DNA of 34,432 nt from an uncultured Collinsella sp. (GTDB taxonomy: Bacteria; Actinomycetota; Coriobacteriia; Coriobacteriales; Coriobacteriaceae): positions 1 to 34,432 of the forward strand of contig UQYA01000008.1 of assembly GCA_900545165.1 (NCBI GenBank). Reading direction: 5' to 3'. Under the pieces are notes generated by a model. That model was not told the origin of the DNA, did no database searches, and saw nothing but the letters and a program-made list of their open reading frames with translations. Position numbers and translations under genes: made by a program. Of the stretch, positions 22,542 to 31,400 are shown piece by piece (position 1 is the stretch's first letter; every line of letters starts with the position of its first letter).

Positions 22542-24869
22542 TTAAGCGGAAACTGCGGCGGAAGCAGTGTTGGTCTCGTCCTCGTCGGTCCATGCGTGTT
22601 TGGGCATGGGACGGAAGATCTGGAAGAGCATCGCAACCAGCAGCACGATAGCGACAATCGTCCAGATACCAAACTGCCCAAGGACAAGCAGGTTGTAGAA
22701 CTGGTTGATGAACAGGCCGATGACCCAAGCGAAGGCGCACTCGTAGCCGATGGCAATCGCGGTCCACTTGCCGGAGTCCATCTGGTTGCGGATAGTGCCC
22801 ATGGCGGCAAAGCACGGGGCGCACAGCAGGTTGAAAGCGCCAAAGGCAACGCAAGCGCCCATAGTCGGGAACATGCCGGCAAACGCGGTCCACAGGCTCG
22901 GGTCAGTCTCGGCGGCGTCGGCCACGGACAGCAGCGAGCCGGCGGTGGCGACGACGTTCTCCTTAGCGACGAGACCCGAGACGGTCAGCGCGGTGGCCTG
23001 CCAGGTGCTAAAGCCGAGCGGGGCGAAGATCCAAGCGACCAGGTTGCCAAGCATGGCAAGCACGGAGTAGTCCATGAACTCCTCGGGGATGCCGTCCATC
23101 GCAGGCAGGAAGCCAAAGGCGCCGTTGTAGCTACCAAAGTTGGACAGGAACCAAACGACGACGGTGGACGCGAAGATGACCGTGCCGGCCTTCTTGATAA
23201 AGGCCCAGCAGCGCTCCCAAACGTGCAGTGCCCAAGAGCGAATCGCCGGGAAGTGGTAGGCAGGAAGCTCCATAACGAACGGCGTCGGGCGACCGGCGAA
23301 GAGCTTGGTCTTCTTGAGCATGAGGCCCGAAGCAATGACAGCAAAGACGCCCAGGAAGTAGAAGAGCGGGCTGATCCACGCGGCGGTGGTGGAAGAATCG
23401 CCGATGATGGAACCCATGAGCAGGGCAATGATCGGCAGCTTAGCGCCACAGGGAATGAACGTGGTGGTCATGACCGTCATGCGGCGGTCCTTCTCGTTCT
23501 CGATGGTCTTGGTAGCCATGACGCCGGGAACGCCGCAGCCCGAGGACACGAGCATGGGGATAAAGGACTTACCGGACAGGCCAAAGCGGCGGAACACGCG
23601 GTCCATGATGAAGGCGACGCGGGCCATATAGCCGCAGTCCTCCAGGAAGGACAGCATCACAAAGAGCAGGAACATCTGCGGCACAAAACCGAAGATGGCG
23701 CCCAGGCCGCCGACGATACCGTCGCAGACCAGCGAATCGACCAGGCCACCTTCCTCGGTACCGCCCGCCACAAGGGCGTCGTGCACCACGGTGGTGATAC
23801 CCGGGACATAGGGGCCGTACTGCGCCGGGTCGACCGAGTCGGCATTGTCGCCCGCAGCCTCGACGGCCGCGTCGTAGGCGTCGCGGCCCTGACCGAGCAC
23901 GTACCAACCGTCGGTACCGAAGAGCTGGTCGTTAGTGAAGTCGGTCACCGTGCCGCCCAAGGTAGAAACGGCGATGTAGTACACGCAGAACATGATGACC
24001 ACAAAGATCGGCAGACCCAGGATACGGTTGGTAACCACGCGGTCGATCTTCTCGGAGGTGCTCATCTTGGCCGGAGCCTTAGTGAGGCACTCATCGATGA
24101 TGTGCGCGATGACGCCATAGCGCTCACCGGTGATGATGGACTCGGCATCGTCGTCGCAGTCCTGCTCGCACTGGGCGACCAGCTCCTCCACGCGAGCAGC
24201 CTTCTCCTTAGTGAGGTTGATGAGCTTGCAGGCGTCTGCATCGCGCTCAAACAGCTTGACGGCGTAGTAGCGACGCTTGTTGGCGGGAACGCTCGCAGGC
24301 AGGTTATTCTCGATGTGGTCCAGAACGTCCTCGATGGAGGAATCGAACTTGTGCTCCGGTACCTGGCCCTTAGAAGCAGCGGACTTCTTGACCTGATCGA
24401 ACAGCTCCGTGATGCCCTTGTTCTTAAGAGCCGAGATCATCATGACCGGGCAACCGAGCTTCTTGGAAAGCTTGTCCGTGTCGATCTTATCGCCGTTCTT
24501 CTCGACCAGGTCGGCCATGTTGAGGGCAACGACCACGGGCAGGCCGGTCTCGATAACCTGAAGCGCCAGGTACAGGTTACGCTCGAGGTTGGTGGCATCG
24601 ACGACTTGGACGACAACATCGGGCTCGCCGCTCATGAGGTAATCGCGCGAGCACTGCTCCTCGGGGCTGTAGGGGGAAAGCGAGTAGATGCCAGGGAGGT
24701 CCGTGATGGTAACGTTCTTGTCGCTTAGGAGCTTGGCCTCCTTTTTCTCAACCGTGACGCCGGGCCAGTTGCCAACGTAGCCGTTGGCGCCGGTGATCAG
24801 GTTGAAAAGCGTGGTCTTGCCGCAGTTGGGGTTACCCGCCAACGCGACATGGATCTGAGAATCCGCCAT
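22542..24869 (-). CDS. feoB: Ferrous iron transporter FeoB
   Basis: A 775-residue inner-membrane GTP-dependent Fe(II) permease. The N-terminal G domain shows G1 GNPNCGKTT (12-20), G2 region GNWPGVTVE (33-41), G3 DLPG (57-60) and G4 NMAD (117-120); a helical spacer domain follows. The C-terminal membrane part has the two Gate motifs, seen as SSGCGVPGVMATKTIE and FIPCGAKLPI. The ATG at 24867-24869 follows AGAAGGA. Between the first and second membrane segments is an acidic Ala/Asp-rich loop of about 80 residues, longer than in E. coli. It follows feoA1 by 123 bp, with a DtxR/IdeR-like box in that gap, and ends at a strong terminator. Confidence 0.97.
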   Translation of the reverse strand: MADSQIHVALAGNPNCGKTTLFNLITGANGYVGNWPGVTVEKKEAKLLSDKNVTITDLPGIYSLSPYSPEEQCSRDYLMSGEPDVVVQVVDATNLERNLYLALQVIETGLPVVVALNMADLVEKNGDKIDTDKLSKKLGCPVMMISALKNKGITELFDQVKKSAASKGQVPEHKFDSSIEDVLDHIENNLPASVPANKRRYYAVKLFERDADACKLINLTKEKAARVEELVAQCEQDCDDDAESIITGERYGVIAHIIDECLTKAPAKMSTSEKIDRVVTNRILGLPIFVVIMFCVYYIAVSTLGGTVTDFTNDQLFGTDGWYVLGQGRDAYDAAVEAAGDNADSVDPAQYGPYVPGITTVVHDALVAGGTEEGGLVDSLVCDGIVGGLGAIFGFVPQMFLLFVMLSFLEDCGYMARVAFIMDRVFRRFGLSGKSFIPMLVSSGCGVPGVMATKTIENEKDRRMTVMTTTFIPCGAKLPIIALLMGSIIGDSSTTAAWISPLFYFLGVFAVIASGLMLKKTKLFAGRPTPFVMELPAYHFPAIRSWALHVWERCWAFIKKAGTVIFASTVVVWFLSNFGSYNGAFGFLPAMDGIPEEFMDYSVLAMLGNLVAWIFAPLGFSTWQATALTVSGLVAKENVVATAGSLLSVADAAETDPSLWTAFAGMFPTMGACVAFGAFNLLCAPCFAAMGTIRNQMDSGKWTAIAIGYECAFAWVIGLFINQFYNLLVLGQFGIWTIVAIVLLVAMLFQIFRPMPKHAWTDEDETNTASAAVSA

Positions 24870-24942
24870 TCAATCCTTCTTCCTTGTGTGCCTGCGCTGC
24901 TTTCTCCGCGCAGGCTGGATAATGTGCTTCAAAGATGCTGCA

Positions 24943-24961
24943 TTAAGTTAGAAAAACCTAA
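24943..24961 (-). promoter_or_regulatory. DtxR/IdeR-like iron box before feoB
   Basis: The minus-strand 19-mer TTAGGTTTTTCTAACTTAA matches the IdeR/DtxR consensus TTAGGTTAGGCTAACCTAA at 15 of 19 positions (my count, from remembered consensus). It lies 74 bp before the feoB start. This suggests iron-dependent repression of feoB separate from the feoA genes. Confidence 0.5.
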
Positions 24962-24992
24962 CTTTATCTGCAGAAATATGCGCCACGAGTCC

Positions 24993-25214
24993 TTACTGGA
25001 CCTCGACGACGGCGGCCTCCTCCTTGCGGATGGAAAGCTCGTAGCCGCGCACGTTGATCTCGACCGGATCACCGAGCGGTGCAACCTTCACGACCTTGAA
25101 CGAAGTGCCCTTGATGAGTCCCAGGTCCATAAGGTGGCGGCGAAGCGCACCCTCACCGTGAAGCTTGACGATGGTGGAGCTCTCGCCCACCTTAACGTCA
25201 CCCAACGTCTTCAT
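24993..25214 (-). CDS. feoA: FeoA-type SH3-like protein (second feoA)
   Basis: A 73-residue cytoplasmic protein of the FeoA family, which binds and supports FeoB. It has the hallmark RRHLMDLGLIKGT segment (25-37) and the closing beta-strand PVEINVRGYELSIRKEEA. The ATG at 25212-25214 has AAAGGGGGAC upstream. It is 39 bp behind the other feoA and precedes feoB, so the order is feoA-feoA-feoB. Confidence 0.92.
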   Translation of the reverse strand: MKTLGDVKVGESSTIVKLHGEGALRRHLMDLGLIKGTSFKVVKVAPLGDPVEINVRGYELSIRKEEAAVVEVQ

Positions 25215-25253
25215 CCTCTTGTCCCCCTTTCGGTTTTTATGAAATGCTGCAGA

Positions 25254-25496
25254 CTAACCGACGGTCATGATGTGCATGGCAACCTTGGAATCGATACCAA
25301 AGCGTGCGCCCAGCACGGTGACGATAATATTGGCGCCACTCGAGCTCACCACGTGGATTTCGTTGCCCTCGACAAAGCCGAGGTCCTTGAGGTGGTGTTT
25401 CATGTCCTCATTGCCCTTTACACGGGACACGCGCACGGTTTCGCCCGCTTTTACCATCGAAAGCGGCATGGCCGGCATCTGCGGTCCGCAAGACAT
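25254..25496 (-). CDS. feoA: FeoA-type SH3-like protein (first feoA)
   Basis: An 80-residue FeoA-like protein with KHHLKDLGFVEGNEI (33-47) matching the family core, and an N-terminal extension MSCGPQMPAMP containing a cysteine. AGGAG precedes the ATG at 25494-25496 by 7 nt. It is the first gene of the feo operon, behind the inverted repeat at 25539-25592. Tandem FeoA proteins of different sequence often occur in anaerobes; which one docks on FeoB cannot be said. Confidence 0.9.
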   Translation of the reverse strand: MSCGPQMPAMPLSMVKAGETVRVSRVKGNEDMKHHLKDLGFVEGNEIHVVSSSGANIIVTVLGARFGIDSKVAMHIMTVG

Positions 25497-25538
25497 GAGT
25501 GGCTCCTAACGTCAGTTCGTCCTTAACATCGACACGGT

Positions 25539-25592
25539 AAAAGTTAACCACGCCTATGTTCGCTATAGTAAACTAACACGTGGTTAACTTTT
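25539..25592 (-). promoter_or_regulatory. feo promoter region with 14-bp inverted repeat
   Basis: The sequence AAAAGTTAACCACG at 25539-25552 returns as its exact complement at 25579-25592, 26 bp apart. Between them is TACTATAG on the minus strand, a plausible -10, so the arms would flank the core promoter of the feo operon. This is probably the binding site of an iron- or metal-dependent repressor, different in sequence from the IdeR-like box before feoB. Confidence 0.5.
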
Positions 25593-25635
25593 TGGAAAGG
25601 GTCCGCATTCAGATTTCGAAAAAGTTTCCTATACG

Positions 25636-25675
25636 AAACAAAGGCGCCGCAAAGACTGTCTCTTTGCGGCGCCTT
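25636..25675 (-). terminator. Terminator of the HPr gene
   Basis: A perfect 15-bp stem (25641-25655 with 25661-25675) with a five-base loop. The minus-strand tail TTTGTTTC is moderately T-rich. It lies 54 bp past the HPr stop. Confidence 0.75.
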
Positions 25676-25691
25676 GCCATACCAATTGATG

Positions 25692-25728
25692 CAACAGAGG
25701 GGACTGCCCCTTTGTCACATTGTTGAGG
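25692..25728. repeat. Small palindromic intergenic repeat
   Basis: AGGGGACTGCCCCT forms a five-bp stem inside an outer CAACA/TGTTG pair. Its GGGACnG..CCC style resembles the array at 32883-33086 and the sequence at 17096-17116, so it may belong to one dispersed repeat family. Confidence 0.3.
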
Positions 25729-25977
25729 TTAGAGCGAGAGGTTTCTGATCGACGTAACGCAGGAGGCCTCATCTACGCCCGAAACGCGGAAGATGATGTC
25801 CTCGCCGCACTCGCCGTAGAGAGCCATGAGTCCCATAACATCGCGGCCATCCGTGTGGCGATCGCCGATGCTGACTGACACGTCGCTACGATGCTTGGCA
25901 ATGATGTCATAGAGCAGCGCAACCGGGCGGGCATGTAATCCCAACGGATCTTTAATCGTCTTTGTAAACTCGACCAT
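25729..25977 (-). CDS. ptsH: HPr phosphocarrier protein with Asp at position 46
   Basis: An 82-residue HPr-fold protein. The active-site histidine is H15 in PLGLHARPVALL, aligned with H15 of classical HPr, so it should accept phosphate from enzyme I in the sugar phosphotransferase system. At the regulatory site, where Firmicutes HPr has S46 (K-S-I-M-G), this protein has R45-D46-V47-M48-G49: a natural S46D change. It therefore cannot be phosphorylated there and may mimic the phosphorylated form. The ATG at 25975-25977 follows GGGAGGGG closely. It is a single-gene unit with a -10-like TACAAT (complement of 26032-26037) about 55 bp upstream and a terminator behind. No other PTS gene is in the window. 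Confidence 0.88.
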   Translation of the reverse strand: MVEFTKTIKDPLGLHARPVALLYDIIAKHRSDVSVSIGDRHTDGRDVMGLMALYGECGEDIIFRVSGVDEASCVTSIRNLSL

Positions 25978-26074
25978 GTCCCCTCCCGCGACATCGCACA
26001 TCGGCCGGCAAAACCCAGCCATGTGGTAGCTATTGTACCGTTAGATGCTTCTCGAGAGCTCCTCTGAACACCTC

Positions 26075-26294
26075 GTGGTCAAAAAGTGGCAAATATGAGT
26101 ACTGTCACCAATTTAGTAGCAGCAAAATCGAGAGCAAATTGCCTAATTTGAGCGATTCGAAGAGGTTGAAAGCCGTCAAACGCCCTTTAAAGGGGGCTAG
26201 ATAAATTGATTATGAGCCCATTTTCGCTCAGAGCAGGCCGAAAAATATGACACCTCTTTTGCAACAGTACTCATATTTGGTATTTTTTGACCAC
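26075..26294. repeat. 220-bp nested imperfect palindrome in an intergenic gap
   Basis: Outer arms of 31 bases (26075-26105 and 26264-26294) match as inverted repeats at 28 of 31 positions, the three mismatches clustered together. Inside, a second pair around TGAGCGA (near 26150 and 26225) and a central perfect palindrome CCCTTTAAAGGG (26183-26194) share nearly the same axis. No protein-like frame is present. It fills most of the 420-bp gap between the HPr gene and the permease. It may be a non-autonomous mobile element or a large folded RNA. Confidence 0.65.
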
Positions 26295-26311
26295 AGGGTC
26301 CAAAACCATGC

Positions 26312-26351
26312 TCCAAAACACAAAAGGAGGGGCCTCGTAAGGCCCCTCCTT
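26312..26351 (-). terminator. Terminator of the APC permease gene
   Basis: A perfect 11-bp stem (26324-26334 with 26341-26351) with a six-base loop. On the minus strand TTTTGTGTTTTGG follows. It starts about 47 bp past the stop. Confidence 0.8.
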
Positions 26352-26398
26352 AGGAAAGGGAATCGATTTATTCCACAGCCGTAGATTAATCCTAGCCG

Positions 26399-27862
26399 CT
26401 ACTCCATCATGTCGAGGACGGAGGGGCGAAGCTCGTTCTCAGCAGCCTCGGGATCGGTTTCGCGCAGGCGGTTGATGTAGCGGTTGTACCACATCACGGC
26501 AAGGCCCAGGAAGACAACCACGCCGCCGACGTTGTAGACCAGCGTCAGCCACAGAGGCTGATCGAGCGGAATGGTGCCGCAGATAAGCACGAAGCAGAAG
26601 ACCACAAGCAGGAATGCAGCAATGACCAGGCCAAAGGTGCGCGAACCCATGCGGAAGCCACGGGGAGCAGCGTCGAAGTTCTTGCGCAACATAAAGTAGG
26701 CAAGCAGGATCAGCAGCGGCGGGAGCAGAGCGGTGGCAGCCGTCATGTTGGTGACGATCATGAGCAGGTCGTCGAGGTTACCGGAGCCCAGGGCCGGGAT
26801 GATCAGGATGGGGACGACGATGGCGAACTGCAGCCAGGCAGCGCGGGCGGGAATGCCGTGCTCGTTGAGCTCGACGATCTTGCTACCAAAGACACCCTTG
26901 GGGATCTCGGTGAAGAAAACCTTGATGGGAGCGGAGGTCCACATCATGAGGGAGCCCAGCGTGGCGGCGAGAAGGATCAGGCCGATGGCGCGCGTAGACA
27001 CTTCCATGGGAATGCCAAAGTGGGCAAAGACAGCGCCGAATACGTCGAAGATACCGGTGGAGATGGCAACGCCGCCCTCGGGGATGAACAGGTTAACCAG
27101 CAGCGAAGCGCCTGCATACAGAAGGCCGATGGTCAGACCGGCGATAACGACGGTGCGCACGAAGGCCTTGACGCCGCCCTTGAGGTCGTTAAGGAACACG
27201 CCGACAGACTCAGCGCCGCCAACGCCCTGGATGATCCAGGCAAGCGTACCGAAGAAGCCCCACGCAGTTGCGAAGTTGCTCATGTCGGGAGCCATGTTAG
27301 CGGGAGTAGGAGCCGTAGCGAACTCAACGCCGCCAAAGGCAGCAGCCAGGGACAGCAGGATGAACACGGCGGTCAGGCCGAGAGCCGCGGTCGAACCGAA
27401 GGAGGAAATGGAGCCGATCCACTTAGCGCCCTTGGTCGAAACCCACGTGGCGATAGCAAAGACAACGATCTCGATAATGGTGATCCACAGCTGCGAAAGC
27501 TCGGCGTTGGCACCAAAGAACACGTAGCTCGCGTAGATGATGACGTTGGGCAGGACGGACGCAAAGAAGAACAGGTTAACGAACCAGTAGCTAAATGCCG
27601 TCAGGAACGCCCAGCGGCCGCCCATCGAGGTCTTGACCCATGCGTACACGCCCGACTCGGAGTCCTTGTTAAGGCCGACGAACTCGGCGGTAACCAGGGT
27701 ATAGGGGACAAAGTACAAAAGCGTGGCGAAGAAGAACGACGGCGCGGCTGCTAAGCCGATGGCCGCGTTGTTGTTGATGATGTTCTTGATACCGAACACG
27801 GCGGCGACCGTCATGCCCAGCAGAGCGAACGAACCAATCGTTCCTCGTTTTTCAGAGCTCAT
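26399..27862 (-). CDS. APC-superfamily amino-acid permease/antiporter
   Basis: A 487-residue membrane protein with about 12 hydrophobic helices. The N-terminus (GTIGSFALLGMTVAAVFGIK) corresponds to helix 1, with its unwound substrate site, of the glutamate/GABA antiporter branch; WGFFGTLAWIIQGVGGAESVGVFL corresponds to helix 6. It probably exchanges or imports an amino acid; the substrate is not readable. The ATG at 27860-27862 has GGGAGGG upstream; a frame extension to 27874 lacks support. It is transcribed alone, 153 bp after ebgC and ended by its own terminator. No decarboxylase gene, the usual partner of acid-resistance antiporters, is adjacent. Confidence 0.82.
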   Translation of the reverse strand: MSSEKRGTIGSFALLGMTVAAVFGIKNIINNNAAIGLAAAPSFFFATLLYFVPYTLVTAEFVGLNKDSESGVYAWVKTSMGGRWAFLTAFSYWFVNLFFFASVLPNVIIYASYVFFGANAELSQLWITIIEIVVFAIATWVSTKGAKWIGSISSFGSTAALGLTAVFILLSLAAAFGGVEFATAPTPANMAPDMSNFATAWGFFGTLAWIIQGVGGAESVGVFLNDLKGGVKAFVRTVVIAGLTIGLLYAGASLLVNLFIPEGGVAISTGIFDVFGAVFAHFGIPMEVSTRAIGLILLAATLGSLMMWTSAPIKVFFTEIPKGVFGSKIVELNEHGIPARAAWLQFAIVVPILIIPALGSGNLDDLLMIVTNMTAATALLPPLLILLAYFMLRKNFDAAPRGFRMGSRTFGLVIAAFLLVVFCFVLICGTIPLDQPLWLTLVYNVGGVVVFLGLAVMWYNRYINRLRETDPEAAENELRPSVLDMME

Positions 27863-27938
27863 AAGCCCTCCCAATCATCTATTAAATGTCATCTAAACCC
27901 GTCCGAGCTGCAAGTGCAAACACGGACGGCGCACCTGC

Positions 27939-28011
27939 TAAGGGGAATGGGGAAAAGGGAGTCAACAAAGCCATCCCCCTTAACGGCGCGAAGCAAACGT
28001 CCAGGCGGACG
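27939..28011 (-). terminator. Weak hairpins after ebgC
   Basis: Two stems follow the ebgC stop: a five-bp CGTCC/GGACG stem (27998-28011) with TTTGC behind it, and a 12-bp stem (27939-27950 with 27971-27982, one G-U) without T-run. Either may stop or slow ebg transcription. Confidence 0.3.
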
Positions 28012-28015
28012 AATA

Positions 28016-28471
28016 CTACTTGTTGGGGAAGGAATAACCTTCGACCGTCACGTGCAGTACCACGACGCGGGGATCCGCGGCATCGGCCACGACACGGTAG
28101 GCCTCGTCAATTTCGACGACGGCAACGCCGCCGGCGGGAATCGTCACGGTCTCCCCCGCCCCCTCAAAGCGCTCGCGATCATCGATATCGCTGTAAGCGC
28201 GGGTGCAGGTGAGGCCTGCCTTGGGGGCAACCTCGACGGTCAGGTCGCCGTCGAGCGGAGCGAGCACGGCATGGTAGCGACGGTGACCGACCAGGTCGGC
28301 GGTTGCGGCCTCGCGGGCATAGACCCACCAGTACACCAGCGAGTCGCCGATGGAGTACGCCACATCGTGCTGCAGTTCAGAAACGCCGTCGAGCGCCTGG
28401 CCGGTACGCATCCACTTCTTGACGGACTTCATCTGAGCGTCGAAATCGGCGCGCGAGTTAAAGACATGCAT
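28016..28471 (-). CDS. ebgC: EbgC/YhcH-family beta-galactosidase small subunit
   Basis: A 151-residue cupin-fold protein of the YhcH/YjgK/YiaL (DUF386) family, the length of E. coli EbgC (149). In the Ebg enzyme this subunit binds the large GH2 subunit and is needed for full activity. Family features include the W-x-R-x-G-x-A segment near residue 20, the YSIGDSLVYWWVY stretch and VAVVEIDEAYRV near the end. The ATG at 28469-28471 lies 3 bp after the ebgA stop; AAGGAGG within the end of ebgA serves it, so the two are coupled. Other members of the family act as sialic-acid or sugar anomerases, but the position points to EbgC. Confidence 0.85.
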   Translation of the reverse strand: MHVFNSRADFDAQMKSVKKWMRTGQALDGVSELQHDVAYSIGDSLVYWWVYAREAATADLVGHRRYHAVLAPLDGDLTVEVAPKAGLTCTRAYSDIDDRERFEGAGETVTIPAGGVAVVEIDEAYRVVADAADPRVVVLHVTVEGYSFPNK

Positions 28472-28474
28472 GGC

Positions 28475-31400
28475 TTATGCCTCCTTAATGGGTGCCAGCG
28501 CCTGAGCCAAATCGGCAGACGTCAGCGGTCGCAGGGACACCTCAAAGCTGAAGCTCTCAAAACGGGTGCGATAGGAATCGAGCACCTCGGAACCCCAAGA
28601 GTTCGAGCCAAGGCCGAGCAGCTGGTCGTTGATGTTAACCGTGACCGTGTCGCCCGGAACAAGGTCGTAGACGTGCTTGGCATTATCAATAGCCTCGCAG
28701 CTATAGGGCCATGCCGAGAACGAGAACGGGTTGGAAGCGGCGTCGGCCGGACGAGTCACCAGCACGCCATCACCGTGGCTAGAGCGCAGGGCAACCCAGC
28801 GGGTACCCTCGCGGTTGGCACAGTCCTGAGGCATAACGTAGGGCGTGAACATGTCGTCGACCGTAGTGCGGTAATGACCGACCGGGTTGGCACGCAGCGA
28901 GTCCGGATAGTTCTCGCCCGGGCCGTGGCCATACCACTCGACGGCACGATCGCAACCGGGAACCTCAAAGGAGATGCCGATGCGCGGGATAATGTCCGAA
29001 TAGTCGCCGTAGGGCTCGCCGGAAACCTTGAGGTCGACGCGACCGCTCGGAAGCACGGTGTAGACAAGCTCGACGCGCATGCCGAACGCGCGGACGGGAG
29101 GAGCAATACGTTGGCTCACGGTAACGACGACCGCATTGCCGTCCTGCTTCCAAAAAACCTTGCGGGTGGACGTCTGCATTACATCAATGAAGTTGTCCTT
29201 CCACAGGGAGTCGTACTCCTGGGCGTGGTTGTCGACGAGCGGATGCCAAAAACCAACCTGGGGACCAGAGGCCATGACGTCACGGCCGGATGCCTTCCAC
29301 TCGCTCACGGTGCCGTTTACCTTGCTGAAGGTCAGCTCGCCGTTGAGGGAGTGAATGCGAATCTCCTGCTCGGTCTCCTCGACCGTAAGCTCAGGACGAG
29401 TGGGAGCCGCAATGGCCGGCGCCGGATGGTTTGCGATGGCAAACTGGTTTGCGCCCAGTTGGAACATCGGCTCGCACCAGACGTGAGCGGCCATGGTGTA
29501 GGCGCGCACAGTCAGCAGGGTCTCGCCTACCGCGGCCTCGTGAATCACCAGCGGAAGCTGGACGGACTCACCGGGGGCAACCGCACCGGGCATGAGCGTC
29601 TTGCGGCAGACCACGTCGCCGTCCACCAGGGTCTCCGCCGACAGGCAAACATCCTCGAGGGTGGTAAACCAGCGCTTGTTGGTGACAGTCAGCTCGCCCG
29701 CCTCGGCGTCATAAGCCATGCGAACCGGGCAGATGACCTGGCCGTACTCGGTAAGGCCCGGGCTCGGCTGCTGCCAGGGGAACACCATGCCATCGATGCA
29801 GAAGTTGCTGTTGTTGGGGTAATCGCCGTTGTCGCCGCCATACATATCGTAGGCAATGCCGTCCTCGGTCACAGCAGCCAGACCGTGGTCGCACCATTCC
29901 CAGATAAACTGGCCTTGGATGCAATCCCAGCGATCGAAGACCTCCTGATACTCGGACAGGCCTCCGGGGCCGTTGCCCATGGAGTGACCGTACTCGCAGT
30001 TGATGCGCGGCTTGGGGAACGGATGCTCACCAAAGTCGTTCATCTGCGACACACGGGAGTACATCGTGGAAATGACGTCGACGGTATCGGCGTTGCGGTC
30101 CTCCTCGTAGTGGACCGGACGACCATCGAGCTCGTGAGCCTTGGCGTACATCGCGCGGATGTTGCAGCCATAGCCGCTCTCGTTGCCCAGCGACCACATG
30201 ATGATGCACGCGTGGTTGCGCTCCTGCATCACCAGGCGCTCAATACGGTCGACGTAGGCCGGCTCCCATGCCGGGTCGTCGGTAACCAGGGCGATGTTGC
30301 CGATATTCTCGAAGCCGTGGCTCTCCATATCGGTCTCGGCGACCAGCATGATGCCATACTCATCACACAGCTCGTAGAAGCGCGGGTCATTGGCATAGTG
30401 AGAGGTGCGCACTGCGTTGATGTTGTGCTGCTTCATGAGCTCCAGGTCGCGGCGCATGCGATCGAGGCCCACGGCGCGGCCCTTGTGATCGTCGTGATCG
30501 TGGCGGTTGACGCCATGCATTTTAAAGTAAGTGCCGTTGAGGTAGATATGATTGCCCTCGACCGTCACCTCGGCAAGACCCTGGCGATGCGGGACGTACT
30601 CGCTCACCTTGTCGTCGTCGTAGACCTCAAACGTAAGATCGTAGAGGAAGGGGTCCTCGGGATTCCAGAAGTGGGCATCGGTCACGCTGCACTCGGCATG
30701 GCTGTCGACGCACTCACCCGTAGCCACCACGTTCTCGCCATCGCTGAGCGTAAACACAACGCGGGAAGCGCCCTCGGCAACCGTATCGAGCGTGATCAGA
30801 GCGGCATCGCCCTCGCGGTGCGTGCGGAACCTAAAGTCGACCAGGTGCGCGGCGGGACGCTGCATAAGGTACACATCGCGGAAGATGCCCGAGGCCCACC
30901 ACATGTCCTGATCCTCGATGTAGCTGCCATCGCTGTACTGCAGGACCTTGACCGCAAACAGGTTGTCGCCCTCGACGAGCGCGTCGGTCACGTCGAACTC
31001 GGCAGACAGGCGCGAACCCTTGGTCATGCCGATATACTGACCGTTGACGTACAGCTCGCCATAGCTCTCGATGCCGTCGAAGCGAATGATCTCGCGAGCG
31101 CCGGCAGGAACGGCGGGAAGGTTGACGATGCGCTGGTAGACGCCCGTGGGGTCGTCGGAGGGAACGAACGGCTGATCAACCGGGAACGGGAAACCCTCGT
31201 CGGTGTAGGCAAGGTTGCCATAGCCGTCCACCTGCCACAGGTGCGGAACCTCCACGTGATCCCACTCGGGCTTGTACGTGGAGAGTTCCTCGTTGGAGAC
31301 GGCAGCGGGGCCCTCAAAGAGGCGGAACTGCCACGAGCCGGACAGCTGGACAAACCCCCGCGACAGCTCGCGGCTGTACGTTGCAGCGAGATCGGCGGTC

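Noticed and set aside
22596..24728. 710-codon plus-strand open frame antisense to feoB
   Set aside because: Shadow of feoB; composition rich in Asp/His/Gly/Val as expected from complemented codons.
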